Assembly (NCBI GenBank): GCA_047967505.1
Contig: CM106538.1
From: Dipteris shenzhenensis
Lineage: Eukaryota > Polypodiophyta > Polypodiopsida > Gleicheniales
DNA length: 64,000 nt
Reading direction: 5' to 3' (one strand)
In this document: piece by piece, positions 43,761-54,203 of the stretch
How positions within the stretch are numbered: the first letter of the stretch is position 1
Layout of the letters: each line of letters starts with the position of its first letter
Made by a program: the position numbers and the translations under genes
The notes under the pieces: model-generated
The model's database searches: none
What the model saw: only the letters and a program-made list of their open reading frames with translations
Told to the model about the DNA's origin: nothing

Positions 43761-44691
43761 GGACTTTGAAAATCAGGGCTGGTTTTACCACATGGCAAAG
43801 CTACTTGCTTGTTCACCCAAAGGCCCATCCAAGCATAACAGACATACAACATAAGACAAAGGGAGTAGGGTGGGATGAGATTTCTTCTAGGTGGTCTTTG
43901 ACACTCCTGAGTCTGCGACTACAGTGCTTCAGACTAACCCATTGTTGGCGCTAGGTGCTAAGAGGATCTTTCTCTCGCCCTTCACCTTGGGTTTCGACAG
44001 TGTTGTGGAGGACAATCAGATTACTTCTCCCTTCATCAAGTTTCGTGGCCTCCCTCGGGGGTACCATCGGCTACCATTGGAGCCACTTTTGGTTTGGTCA
44101 CAGAGATACCCCCCTTCCTGGCATGTCTTCTTCACCTTCCTCCACCTTCCTTACAGGAGGAGACCTCCCATTCCCTCGACCTCCACAAATTCGAGTAGGT
44201 GATATTTATATTTTAGTCGTGGCTACAGATGTCCCTACCCTTGCTCCACTAGATGCAGTTCAGAAGGGGCCATGCAGTGCCTCACTCCCTACCAAAGATA
44301 CCTCAGATCCACTTTTGGATAGGACCAATGATGATGCTCACTTTGATTTTCAGATTCCTGGCCCTTCTTTGATGCAGCCCCCTGCCTCTTTTTCTCTTTG
44401 GTCTACCTCTATCGATAGAGGCAAGAGGGTTGCCTCTCCTTCACCTTCTTGACTGCGAGGATTCTTTGTACTCCTCTTCTAGGCTTGATTCATAGGCACT
44501 CCTTTGTACTGGCAGATATGGCTGATATTAGGCCACTTTTGGGAATGTTGTCCTGGGAATCCCTATCAACAGGGTGTAGGGGTTCTTTCTCCCATGGATT
44601 TTCCTCCCCTTGGCGGGAGGGATTCTACCCAAGAGAGGTTTGTTTCAGCAACCAGGTTGGGTAAGGTGTTCCATGCAACTTCCTCGCATCG

Positions 44692-45162
44692 ATGAGGCTT
44701 GTTAGTTGGAACACACAGGGCCTTGGCAGTGTGCCACATCATCATCGTAGGCAGTTGATTCGTAATCAGCTTCATCCAGGTGTTACCGGGGGCCCCATTG
44801 ATATTCTTTTCGTTCAAGAGCAGAAATTGGATGCCATAGATTGTGCTAAGTTAGGCAAGCTTCTTTTATGTCACATCTTTTGGTCACCTGCCTTGGGCAC
44901 TAGGGGAGGTACATGCATTTCATTTTTGCAATGGTTTTTCCCCTTGGTTATTCGACATGGGGTGAGCTCAGTGGATTATTTTCATGATTGGGGACGTAAA
45001 GTTGGCTTTCTCAACCATTACGCCCCCAACAATAGAGGGGACCGTGTCCTTATGTGGAAGGAGCTGCTTGTTTGGGCCCCCGTTGCATATTCATGGGTTA
45101 TTAGAGGTGACCTAACATGGGTTATTAGAGGTGACCTAACATGGTTATTAGAGGTAACCTAA
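44692..45162 (+). pseudogene. L-B ORF2 start: endonuclease domain
   Basis: This 156-codon frame is the first part of ORF2, an endonuclease/exonuclease/phosphatase-type nuclease that nicks target DNA. Seen in sequence: the N-terminal SWNTQGLG, the catalytic E in FVQEQKLDAID, and VGFLNHYAPNNRGDRVLMW. Near its end WVIRGDLT is present twice in frame, replacing the usual WVIGGDFN once. The catalytic N is lost in these copies (GDLT), so nuclease activity is not expected. A frame change follows. Confidence 0.85.
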
Positions 45163-45163
45163 C
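45093..45163. repeat. 24-bp triplication at the endonuclease catalytic motif
   Basis: Units ATGGGTTATTAGAGGTGACC... start at 45093, 45117 and 45141; the first two are 24 bp and identical, the third is 23 bp with one substitution. Each unit encodes the eight residues around the GGDFN motif, so the first duplication is in frame. Confidence 0.95.
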
Positions 45164-46164
45164 ATGGTTGAGTTGCCTTCAGATAAGAAAGGGGGTAGAG
45201 AGGGAGGCATTCACTCCTCAAAGAGAGTATCATGGGATGTCTTCTTATTTCATTTCAGCAGTGGCAAAGATGCGTGGTTTGATGATGACTTCCACACTCA
45301 ATCTTAATCTCCTATTTTTGTGGTTGAACAGGAGACCGTAGATGCCTTTACATACATGGATTGATAGATTTTATGTTGATGATTGGGCTTTGGACAGAGG
45401 TGGGTTAGTATGCATTGCCACTAGAGTTTCTTCTTTAGATCACTTTCCTGTGATGTTGATGATTTTCGAGCCTCATTTGAGAGGATTTTCTGCCAGTATC
45501 AGGATTTCAGATGCCTTTTATGCACAAGAGGACCTCACAGAGGTAGTTTTGCAGATTTGGGTGCCACATATGGTGGGTGGAGTGCTGTCTCCTTCACTTA
45601 TGGCTGCAGTCCTGATTGGTATTAATGACTTTTATCATTCTGTCTCGCAGACTGGAGATTCTCAGACATGAGATTGGCATTCGTCAGCAGTTGGCAGCCC
45701 TGCAGAGAGGAGCACAAATGGCCTACAGATGCTTGGAGTTAGGAGCGCCTTGCTACAGCAAAGGCTCAACAACAGATATTGCTTGATCAGAGAGCAGAGT
45801 ATGCCTTTCATGCTCGTGAGCCATTCTAGACTTAGATGGGAGGTAGAGTCAATAAACACTTCTTCTCTACTCTTAGCCCCAGACATAGGAGAGGGAGTGT
45901 CTCGCAACTTATTGGCTTAGACGGGATTTAGCAGACAGATCTAGATGCCATCTTGTGAATAGCTAGACTTTTATGCCTCTCTCCTCTCACCAGATCCTAA
46001 CACATAGGCTAGAGATGACACCAGATATGCTATTTGCTAGAGCATTCCTGTGTTGGTGAAACCAGATATGCGAGTCTCACTAGATGCACCCTTCACCAAC
46101 ACAGAGTTCAGGATTGCATTCTTGGCCCTTCACAAGGGCAAGTGCCCAGGTTCAGATGGACTTT

Positions 46165-46393
46165 CTCCTCTTTCTTTATTGCATTTTGGGATATGATTGG
46201 GGATCACATTACCTTGGCCCTATAGGGCATTTAGGACTCAGATGAGATGCCTAGCTCACTTAGGAGGGTCTCATTCATCTCATTTGAAAGGGAGGCTGCG
46301 GAAATTCAGTGTCGTAGTGGCAGCCTATCACTCCTCTTTCTTTATTGCATTTTGGGATATGATTGGGGATCACATTACCTTGGCCCTATAGGG
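46165..46393. repeat. 63-bp identical direct repeat at an L-B/gypsy junction
   Basis: Bases 46165-46227 and 46331-46393 are identical (63 of 63 by eye), 166 bp apart. Both encode the L-B RT phrase FFIAFWDMIGDHIT in a shifted frame. The second copy ends exactly where the minus-strand gypsy sequence starts. Confidence 0.92.
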
Positions 46394-46837
46394 AGGCATC
46401 AAAGCCTCTTTCCCAAATACCAAATGAAAAGGGGAGAATTGAGTGCCTTCCTTCGCAGCAATCCTATAAGCCCATAGAGCACCAGGCAAAGCAAGATCCC
46501 AACTCTTCCCATGCAACCTCATCATTTTGCCTATAATATTTGAGACCTCACCATTGAAATGCTCATTCATTGCATTGCATTGAGGATAGTGAGGAGTGGC
46601 ATACATGTGCTTAATTTTTAATTTGTCACAAAACAAGTCCATGAGTTCACTCCTAAAGCCAGGCCCTCTGTCAGACACCAACTCCAAAGGCATTCCATAG
46701 CGGCAGCAGATGTCCTCATATACAAACTTACAAACAGACTTAGCATTTACAGCCCACACCGCTCTTGCTTCAGCCCAACGGGATAAGTAATCCACAGCAG
46801 TGAGTAGGTAGCAATTGCCTCTTGAAGACATAGGCAT
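46394..46837 (-). pseudogene. gypsy integrase catalytic core (D,D-35-E intact)
   Basis: The frame is open throughout this piece. The catalytic residues are D in LTAVDYLSRW, D in ELVSDRGPGF and E in CNAMNEHFNGEV, with exactly 35 residues between the second D and the E, as in retroviral-type integrases. The conserved ATPHYPQ and ALWAYRIA follow, and HLVFGKEALMP ends the fragment. This enzyme joins element cDNA to host DNA. Here it is a severed fragment without a start or a neighbouring frame, so it is not expected to act. Confidence 0.88.
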
Positions 46838-47280
46838 TGGACCGATAGCATCAATTCCTCACTTCTTAAAAATATTAAAAGCAATCATCACATTCTTTAT
46901 TTAAGGATGTAAAATTCTCTTACCCATTTGCTGACATTGGAAGCAAGACCTGCATCAATGAATATCCCTTTGCAAAGAAGGCCAAATATATCCCTCAGTG
47001 AAAATCTTTATGAGCATTATCTTGAAGGCAAAGTGTCCACCACAACACCTTCATGATTAGCCTCCAGCATGTGTTGAACCTCTTCATGCCATGGAATCCT
47101 TCTGAGAATCAAATCAACTCCTCTCATATACATCATGTCACCAATCATACAATACGGTTGACAAGCCTGCACAAACCTATACCTCCTTTGCTTTGGAATA
47201 TGTGCATGAATTTTACCTGTTAACAAAAAAGTCTCCTCATTTACCCTCTGTGCAGCCTCATGGGCTGATGCATTTTGAGC
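46394..47280 (-). mobile_element. Ty3/gypsy fragment: integrase
   Basis: The minus strand reads from the end of RNase H through the integrase zinc-binding region to most of the DDE core. It is cut at 47280 by G-rich low-complexity DNA and at 46394 by L-B. No LTR is present. The H2C2 region (EEVQHMLEANHEG near 47060) is in the frame 47226-47017; a shifted stretch with stops follows, then the core frame listed separately. Confidence 0.87.
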
Positions 47281-47410
47281 TCTTTCAGGCTATAGGGGGG
47301 AGGGTTTCGGGATGGGGGAGGGCGGGGTGTTGCAGGCTGTAGGCAGGAGGATTTTGCGCGAGGACGCTAACAGCAGAAATGGTTTTTTTTTTTTTTTGGG
47401 GGGGGGGAGT
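47281..47410. other. G-rich and poly(T)/poly(G) low-complexity DNA
   Basis: GGGGGG-rich sequence, then a T15 run and a G10 run (47382-47407). No coding feature. The T run may be a decayed poly(A) tail of a minus-strand insertion. Confidence 0.5.
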
Positions 47411-47776
47411 AGAGTAAACTAAATTTAAGCCACTATATGCTCTAGTACAATCTCTCGTGATTGACATAAAAGACTAGTTACAGTTTAGTTTTGTCATATG
47501 GTATACCTCCCTGAAAAAATAAAAATAACATAAGTGAACCACCAAAAATAATTTAGATCAAAATGGGAAATGGTGTGAGTTAATGAAAGCAGTACAGAAG
47601 CAAGGTTTACATAATCATCCATCGCAAAATGAACTTAATTGGCCACCCCATTTTTTATATGAATAACACACTATGTTGTTTATAATTTCTCACTATCGAC
47701 AACAATAAGATCAAGATGATAGGATTGATAAAGCCCGTATCCATACAACTTATTGACGAAAGAATTTTGTCTGCAG

Positions 47777-47880
47777 TCTTTTTAGCTGCTGGTATCCTGC
47801 AATGGCTGGAGAGTTGGAATGTGGCTAGTGTAACCAATCCTCTTACATATTGGGAATCATTCTATTTTCTCATTGTCACT
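47777..47880 (+). CDS. Possible exon of a BK-like potassium channel (end of S5 and pore helix)
   Basis: The plus strand encodes FLAAGILQWLESWN, then LTYWESFYFLIVT. In Ca2+-activated (Slo/BK) and related RCK-type potassium channels this is the end of S5 (LTAAGFIHLLEN) and the pore helix (LTYWECVYLLMVT), which is followed by (M/V)STVGYGD, the selectivity filter. The segment is bounded by TTTTGTCTGCAG before 47777 and a consensus GTAAGT at 47881-47886, which gives a 104-nt exon (phase 1 in, phase 0 out) without a stop. Alternatively the coding continues past the GTAAGT as VSTTCYSH, which would be a filter damaged at both glycines and the aspartate; then this is a pseudogene. I see no other exon in the window. 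Upstream and downstream sequence is retroelement-rich, as in a giant intron. The family assignment rests on about 34 residues. Confidence 0.45.
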
Positions 47881-47886
47881 GTAAGT

Positions 47887-48540
47887 ACTACTTGCTATTC
47901 TCATCTTGAATCTAGCATAGGTAGTAGATGCAAATGTCTCAAGGTTATGCCTTTTTTCTCGTTTATTGTTTAATGTGAACAAAATATTAGAAAAGGCAAG
48001 CAAATGAACATAGAATCACTCAAGCAGGAAAATAAAACCATTTGGGTGAGATCTCATAGATCACTCTCATGAAAATGTGAGTGGAGGTCTTTGTACACTC
48101 ATCAAATGGTAATGATTTCGAAGGTTACATGGCTGCTTGCTTAGATTTTCAATTTTGCATGTTTAAAGTCATATGGGCTCAGATTGTTTCAGCATGGCAT
48201 CTTGCTAAGTTTTAATCCTCTAGTGCTTTAACAAAATAAATTCGATCAGTGAAATTTATTTTTGAAACATTGGAAATGTTTATAAAGTGACAACACTCGG
48301 TTGGACCCGTGGAGACTGTCATATCTTTATGATTTGATCGTTGTGGTCTCAGGCAGAAAGAAGATGAAGTAGTCACCAGACCAAAACAATGGAGCTAGTT
48401 ATAGATGAGAGAGTAGACGAAACCCAATCTTGAAGACTCCTGGTGGATCTTTTGAGGCAAGATTATTGTCACCCTTGTTCCATTATTCGTCCATTTCTCA
48501 ACCCCTCCCCTACCATTGCTCTCTTAGCCACAAAACATCC
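47887..48540. other. No gene recognised; intron-like
   Basis: AT-rich sequence with no repeat family or domain visible. If the channel exon is real this would be intron. Confidence 0.4.
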
Positions 48541-49034
48541 CTATGGTCCCCTTCTCCCCACGTGAGACATACATGAGACTCACATGCTCTATCCTATCTA
48601 TACTAGAACACGTCTGTGTTCTCTCTTCTTTCCTCTCCATCTCGACAAAGGCGTCATCCCAATATAAGGTGACCCCATTGTTGGAAAAAGTGATGACGTA
48701 TGGCATTGGTTCACTAAATTACCATTGGGGTAGTTTTGGGTTAAGAATGAAAAAGCATGGTAGATAGACCTTAGGTTGTATGTGTGGACATCCATAATGT
48801 TATGTTATAGACAAGGGTTAGAGGTTTTTAAGGGCCCACATGATGTGGCAAGCCCTCACATACATACATCATGGATGAAGGGGATCATTGCCAGAAGGCA
48901 CCAATACACTGGTTTATTTCTTATGGCCTTGCCACGTGTCACACAAGCATGCACTCACCATCCCACCCACTCACCATGTCATAGACCTTTGGTCTTTCAT
49001 AGAGCTTAATAATATTTCTTTCTTTCTCTAGGGC
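48541..49034 (+). mobile_element. L-D-like LINE 3' region with TTTC tail
   Basis: The end reads CATAGACCTTTGGTC, TTAATAATATTTCTTTCTTTC (48979-49030). The hairpin-like GACC/GGTC, TTAATA and TTTC repeat match the termini at 27390-27439 and 21118-21160 (minus). The body has no reliable domain. Start arbitrary. Confidence 0.4.
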
Positions 49035-49199
49035 AGCTGATTGGTTTCAGGTATTGAATCTATGGAATGTGGTTGATGCATTCTGGTTGGGCACATTGTG
49101 TCAATGTGCCACGTAGGATGGGACTGAGCCTTGGCTTGTGTTCTGCTCACCTCCTGAGCTAGGGTTTACTGTATGTGAGGTTCATTGTGTGTTTGCAGT

Positions 49200-49945
49200 A
49201 AATTTGCTGCACATGTGGAAAGGACAAAAAGCCTTTAACAGATGAGAAGAAAATCCTACAATGGGAAAATCCCAATGACAAAGCTCTTGCTATTATCGCT
49301 TTGAGTTTGTCTGATAAAGTTATTGATCATTTAGATTTTGATTACATTGCACAAGAATTGTGAGAAAAGTTAGAACACCTGTTTGGTAACACAATTATCA
49401 ACTCCAAAGTATTTCTTAGACATGCATACTTTAAGCTTCAAATGAAGCATGAAGATTCTCTCAATGCACATTTGAATCATATAGAATCTCTCACCACTTA
49501 ACCTGCTGCGTTGAAGCCCCCCGTTGGGGAAGATGATCAGGTTGCTGTCCTCCTTTCCAGCATTGAGGATATTCCTAAATATCGTGACTCACGGGATATG
49601 AAATTATTAACATTATTCCAACAGTTCATGTCTCACGGGATATGAAATTTGATGAGATGGTTACGATGCTCATTGATCATGATAAAAGACATAAGGATGA
49701 CCATGAGGAAGTGGCATTGTTTTCTAAGGGCAAAAACGAATTCAAGCCTCTCAAGTGTACGTATAGTAAGAAGCTTGGCCATACAGAGGATCGTTGTTTT
49801 CAAAAGCTTGCCAAGCAACAATCCAAGGAGCATGCTAACTTGGTTGCAGCTGTCACTAATGAAGAAGAAAAAGAAGAAAATGTCTTGGCACCAACGCATG
49901 CTCTACTACTGAAATCCGACATCTATCTCTTCCTCAAGAGGTAGA
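49200..49945 (+). pseudogene. copia-type gag relic
   Basis: The plus strand reads KKPLTDEKKILQWENPNDKA and LAIIALSLSDKVIDHLDF, then ELEKLEHLFGN-type sequence with a stop, HAYFKLQMKHEDSLNAHLNH, and after shifts VLLSSIEDIPKYRD and KFDEMVTMLIDHDKR. This is the UBN2-type gag of copia elements. The zinc knuckle is CTYSKKLGHTEDRC, with the second cysteine replaced by serine. Stops at about 49362 and 49499. No protease or integrase follows. Confidence 0.85.
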
Positions 49946-50054
49946 TGCGGATGATGGCGGATGATGATTTTGTTTTTAAAATCTCTCCATGAGTCATGGG
50001 TACTCTACCCTGGGTATTTTCCCAAAAACAATTGTAATAATCTCATAAGTGTTT

Positions 50055-50183
50055 ATCTGCTTACACTAGACATAGAGTACCAAAGTGCATATGGGATATC
50101 TCCCAATATGACACGTGGCATCCATAGGACACACTAGGCTAAAACATATAAAAATCTCTCATCTTGACTCCATTTCCTAACAG
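50055..50183 (-). repeat. LTR remnant related to the 37.7-kb element
   Basis: ACACTAGAC, GCATATGGGATATCTCCCAA, TGACACGTGGCAT and TTCCTAACA follow in the same order as in the LTRs at 37731-38058 and 40465-40759, with more divergence. Only the part towards the CAACA end is recognisable. No partner LTR or PBS nearby. Confidence 0.7.
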
Positions 50184-50689
50184 TGCTGGACCTGGAATTC
50201 ATCTAGTGCCTCTGTGCATCTGTATCTCTAGATATGCTAGACTGAAATGGTCACTATGATCTCCCACGAAGTGCCCACTGAAGCATTTCCAGCTCTAAAT
50301 GGAGAGAAGGTAACATCATATAGAGAGCATGGCTCAACTAAGGGACGTCAAACTGAGAAAGACCAAGAAGAGCCGTGCCTCTTATAGAATGCCTAGGGCC
50401 GTGTAAGAGAGAGGCAAAACACTAATGAAAAAGCAGGGGGCAAAGCAACCCAAAGTCCCCTAAACCCCTTCTAACAACCCTAGTCTTCCTGCAATCCAAG
50501 AGGCAATGCTGAATAGACTCCTGTACTGAAGAGCAGCACGGACTAGGAGAGGGAGTCCCAAACTTGGACCTCCACTGATTCACTGCCAGCCCTCCATGAA
50601 TAGAAATCCAAAAGAAAGGAGTGATTTTTATATTAATGAGAGAGAACATCATCTCGAAGCTCCCCGTGAGCTCCTAGTGAGCCGCCGCG

Positions 50690-51230
50690 CCTCCCCCTGG
50701 CTGCCTCGTCCGCCTCCCTCTGCTCCCCCTCTGCGCGCCCTTGCCCTCTCCGTCCCCCCGTCTGCTGCTCCCACCTCTCCTGCTTCCGCCGCCCCTTCAG
50801 CTCCCGCCTCCTTGCCCCGCCCGCCCTGTCCGCTTCCGCCTCTGCTGCCCCCCTCTGCTTGCTGCGCTCCCGCCAGCCCCGCCCGCTTCCGCCACCTCCA
50901 TCTCCTCCTCCTCCTTCGCCTCCATCTCCGCCAGCCCCGCCCGCTCCCTCCACCTCCATCTCTGCCTCCTTTCCTCCACCTTCGTCCCCCCTGCCACCTC
51001 CTCCTCTTTCGCCCCGGCGTCCTCCTCCTCTCCCCCGTTGGCCCCCCCCTCTCTTGCCTCCTCTCCACTCCCTTGCCCTCTCATTCCCTCTTTTTCCCCC
51101 TCCTCACCTTCTCGCCCTCCTTCCTCCTCCGCCTCCCACCCTCCTTTTTTCACTTCTATCGTTGCCCCCTGCCTTGCCGCCGCCTCCCCCTCTGACGCTT
51201 CTATTCGGCACCCTCTTTTTTTCTTCCTCC
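50690..51230 (+). promoter_or_regulatory. Pyrimidine-rich 5' untranslated region of L-A
   Basis: Over 500 bp are almost pure C and T with CCTCC/CCGCC phrases. Long open frames on both strands here are a by-product of composition. In LINEs the internal promoter lies in this region; I see no specific element to point to. Confidence 0.6.
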
Positions 51231-51308
51231 CTACAGCGAGAGCACTTGTGCTTGCTAAGGCGAAAGAAGAACCTTGGTGGTGACCCTTGGTCTGGCCAGA
51301 GGGGCTCT

Positions 51309-52730
51309 ATGGCAGCACCCTCGAATCCCACAGCCGTTAAGGTTCTTCTTTCCCCAGCTAACAAGCAACAGGTTCAGCAAGCAATTCAGTCCCTCCAGGA
51401 CAAGGCGCTTGTGGGCAGAATTGTGGGCCTCACGCCTACACAGAGATAGGTGCGATAGTGGATCCAAGGGAGCTTGGCATTAGAGGGAGAGCACATCCAG
51501 GAGGTCACCATCTATGGACGAGGTGCTTTCCTCATCCAATTGAGCTCCCCCGACACCACCTCGACACTTGTGGAGCAGAGCCCCATACTCCTTGGCCCGC
51601 ACCTTGTCTACCTCTTTCCTTGGTATCATGGGTTCACAGTCAAGGACATGGATACGACACACCATGTTCCACGGTTTTTGGTTACACTCCGCCCAGGGCT
51701 CCCCAAGGAGTATCGAGCCATTCTCCCTTCCATTGGTCAGACATTTGGCACAGTGCTTGAGTCTCCGCCAAAGAAGGCCGCCTCCATTCTAGCAGATGAT
51801 GGAGTCCCTAAGATCAGACTGGTGGTGGCAAGCCCAGAGTCCCTCCCAGAGTTTATCCTTCTCGAGACCCTAGAAGGGGGCACACTTCGCGAGAGGATGG
51901 AGATCTCCGGGTTACCAGGCCAGTGTCTTCGGTGCAGACAGATGGGTCACCTCGCCAGAGATTGCCCCCATGGCCTCCCCTGTGCACCTCCCCCCCCTCC
52001 TCCGCAGAGTAGGCAAAGTTAGCACAGGCCCGAGTTCAGCACCCTCTCAGGCAATCTCAAACCCCATGGGTTACCCCCTTAGCAGGGGACTGGACACATG
52101 TTAAAAAGAAAAAGAAACAAAGTAAGCAAGCCCGCAAACGCTGCAGGCAGAGGGCCAGCAAAGAGAGGGACAGGGTTGACCGAGAGGCCTCGAAGGAGGA
52201 TCAGTAGGAGCCACCTCCTCCGGCGGCAGGGGCCACCGCCCACTCTACCGATCCTCCAGCTTCGGAGGTTCAGCCTCCGCACCCACCCTTGCAGCAACAG
52301 CGAGCCCCAAGAGCTCCAGACGCGGTGATGGCGGAAGTTGCCGTTACTAGTTCGATGAAGACTGCGGAGGAGCCAATCCAGAGCCCTGGCGAGCCAAATC
52401 AGTAGAGGGGACCTGATGTCGTCCTTATCCCTCCTCCTCCTCCCCCTCCTCCCTCCTCCCCAGACCCCTCCCCCTCCTCATCTTCACTTCCCCCTCCCCC
52501 TCCAGGGTTCCCCCCGCCCTCTCCCCCCCCCTCAGCCCCCCCTCCTATAGTCACCCTCACCACTTGCCCCCCTCTCTCTATCCCCCGTGTCCCCACAAGG
52601 GAACGACGATGCCCCCTTCTGTCTCCTCATCACAGCAGTAGGCCCATTCAGGGAGGGATCTTGAGGGACGAGGCTCGTCTTCCCAGTCAGCGGCCCCTAA
52701 CCTTCAGCCTGGGCATCCCTTACCGTGGGA
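51309..52730 (+). pseudogene. L-A ORF1: DUF4283/CCHC protein
   Basis: I place the start at ATG 51309 (MAAPSNPTAVKVLLSP). Two in-frame TAGs at 51447-51449 and 51456-51458 interrupt it early; the frame is then open to 52022. It contains the DUF4283-like region (RGAFLIQLSSPDTTSTLVE; HLVYLFPWYHGF) and the zinc knuckle CLRCRQMGHLARDC (C-x2-C-x4-H-x4-C) near 51931-51972. Beyond the stop at 52020 the shifted frames encode a basic stretch (KKKKKQSKQARKRRR type near 52105) and a proline-rich tail (52420-52600). Same role as L-C ORF1: RNA binding and chaperoning. Confidence 0.85.
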
Positions 52731-52904
52731 CTTTTGGAGGTTAGGACCTTGGAACTATTTGGAGGTTCCGGACTCTTATCCTCTACCATTGGAGGTAATG
52801 CTCATAGTCCTTTAGCCCCGAAAGGGGAGTTTGATCAGTGCAGTGGGACCTCCGACACACCTTGTTTGGAGATTTTCGTTTGCCTCCATAGGGGTGGAGA
52901 AATG

Positions 52905-53155
52905 GTCCTCCCACTGCATGCGGCATGATCACTATCTGCCAAGCTACTCGGGCCCCAGTGTTCCTCGTGCCATCTGAACCTGCCCAAAGGAAGTTCCGTA
53001 CCAACCGTCGAAGTTGCCCAATGCAACCTCTGTGAAAGCACCAGCAGGAGGCGATATACCAGGCCGTGGCAAGAAGGACTTGGTTTGCCACTAAGGCGCG
53101 ACCTGCTAAGGAGAGTTTGGCCGAGCTCCAATAGAGAAGCTTGCGTCAAACACTC
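52905..53155 (-). pseudogene. L-A ORF2 block, inverted: linker after the RT
   Basis: The minus strand reads RKLLYWSSAKLSLAGRAL, VANQVLLATAWYIASCWCFH and RRLVRNFLWAGSDGTRN, then ARVAWQIVIMPHAVGG. In L-B this segment lies between reverse transcriptase and zf-RVT. It is inverted relative to ORF1 and to the RT block next to it. Confidence 0.85.
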
Positions 53156-53209
53156 TCAAGGACCGGGGCAATCTGCTGCTCTGCTGTAATGTCAATACCC
53201 ACCTTGCAA

Positions 53210-53600
53210 CAGACTTGAGGAGCCTTTCACATATGAGGAGCTCTGGGAAGCCCTCAAGGCTCTCCCGACCCAATGACTCCGGCCTTCTTCCGAAACTTCT
53301 GGGAGATTATCTCCATCCCTTTTCGTCTAGCTTGCATGAGATATTTGACACAGGCCTTCTCCCTCAGTCTTTGAGCAAGGGGTGGATTTGTTTGATCCTG
53401 AAAGGGGGAGATAGGTCAGACATCCGATAGTGGAGGCCGATCACTTTGCTTGATACTGCATACAAGATCCTCGCCAAGGTCTTGAGTTTGCGGTTACGGC
53501 CCCATCTTACCGACATCATCCATGACACACAGACTGGGTTTGTCCAGGAGTGTAGCATCCTGGACAACCTCTTCACATTCTGGGGCTGTAGCTGTGTGCC
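53210..53600 (+). pseudogene. L-A ORF2 block: reverse transcriptase N-terminal part
   Basis: The plus strand reads EPFTYEELWEALKALP, GDYLHPFSSSLHEIFDTGLL, WICLILKGGDRSDIR-stop-WRPITLLDTAYKILAKVLSL and IHDTQTGFVQECSILDNLFT. These are the fingers of a LINE reverse transcriptase. The catalytic DD motif is not present in this block. One TAG at about 53427. Confidence 0.88.
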
Positions 53601-53639
53601 TGCCGATCAAGACCCAGTGGTCTGAAAGAACTGTTTCGT

Positions 53640-54203
53640 CATCCTGTCCCCCTGCTGCACCCATCGGGCCCGGGAGGAATGATAGGAGAACTGAGCCCGC
53701 CACACCTCTGTGTCCTGGAGCTCGAGACGAGCGCGCTCTCGAATCTGTCACTAAGCCACTGAGTCTTGCTCCCTGAGCCTCTCAATGGAGGCGAGGTCTC
53801 TCCTGAAAGCCCGCTCTCGCTCCTGAAGGGTACTCCTCCGTTGAAGGGCTTGAGCCTGCAGCTCCTCACTACTCCTCTGCTGAATCGCATCGGCCACCCA
53901 CGTAGCCCAGCCCTCAACGGTGCCGTCTCTGACTCCAGGTTGTTGAAGTCACCTCCAACAATCCAGGAGTCTACATCCGGAAGACACTCTGACAGCCTCC
54001 TCCAAAAGGCCCGACGTTGCTGTCTGCACGCTGGGGCATACACGTTCAGGATCCCGATCCTGGACTCTCCCGTCCATGTGGCCCCATCCACTCATCCATC
54101 ATGAGTGTAATCTGATTCCCCAAAATAGCATCGAACACCTCCGGGAGCAGGGCACTTCCTTCACATCGATGGATCTTCTCAGAGGCCCCCCTTACGGGGA
54201 AGG
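53640..54203 (-). pseudogene. L-A ORF2 block, inverted: endonuclease (distal part)
   Basis: The minus strand encodes RIGILNVYAPACRQQRRAFW and SWIVGGDFNNLESE, the GGDFN motif of the endonuclease intact. A linker with a coiled-coil look (LQAQALQRRSTLQERERAFR in the next frame, about 53780-53870) follows. The upstream part of the same block continues at 61246-61415 on the other side of the LTR concatemer (SPLSKHTALLISDLW, PHKGLALKLFSA). The TSD GAAGG shows that the two were contiguous. Confidence 0.8.

Larger units (their letters stand above)
43761..46393 (+). mobile_element. LINE L-B, plus strand: ORF1, endonuclease, part of RT
   Basis: ORF1 (about 43761-44450) has a DUF4283-like piece, VFDTPESATTVLQTNPLLAL and FIKFRGLPRGYHRL. 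ORF2 starts at ATG 44692 (MRLVSWNTQGLGS), typical of a LINE endonuclease start, with ILFVQEQKLDAID near 44805. The conserved GGDFN region is multiplied by a 24-bp repeat at 45093-45163. The linker has RWEVESINTSSLLLAPD (45835) and the RT start HKGKCPGSDGLSPLSLLHFG (46130). It ends after a 63-bp repeat that adjoins a gypsy fragment at 46394. Many stops. Confidence 0.87.

Noticed and set aside
50596-51449. Long overlapping open frames on both strands (up to 199 codons), proline/serine- or glycine/arginine-rich
   Set aside because: They come from a pure C/T tract without stops and lie in the 5' untranslated region of L-A. No domain.
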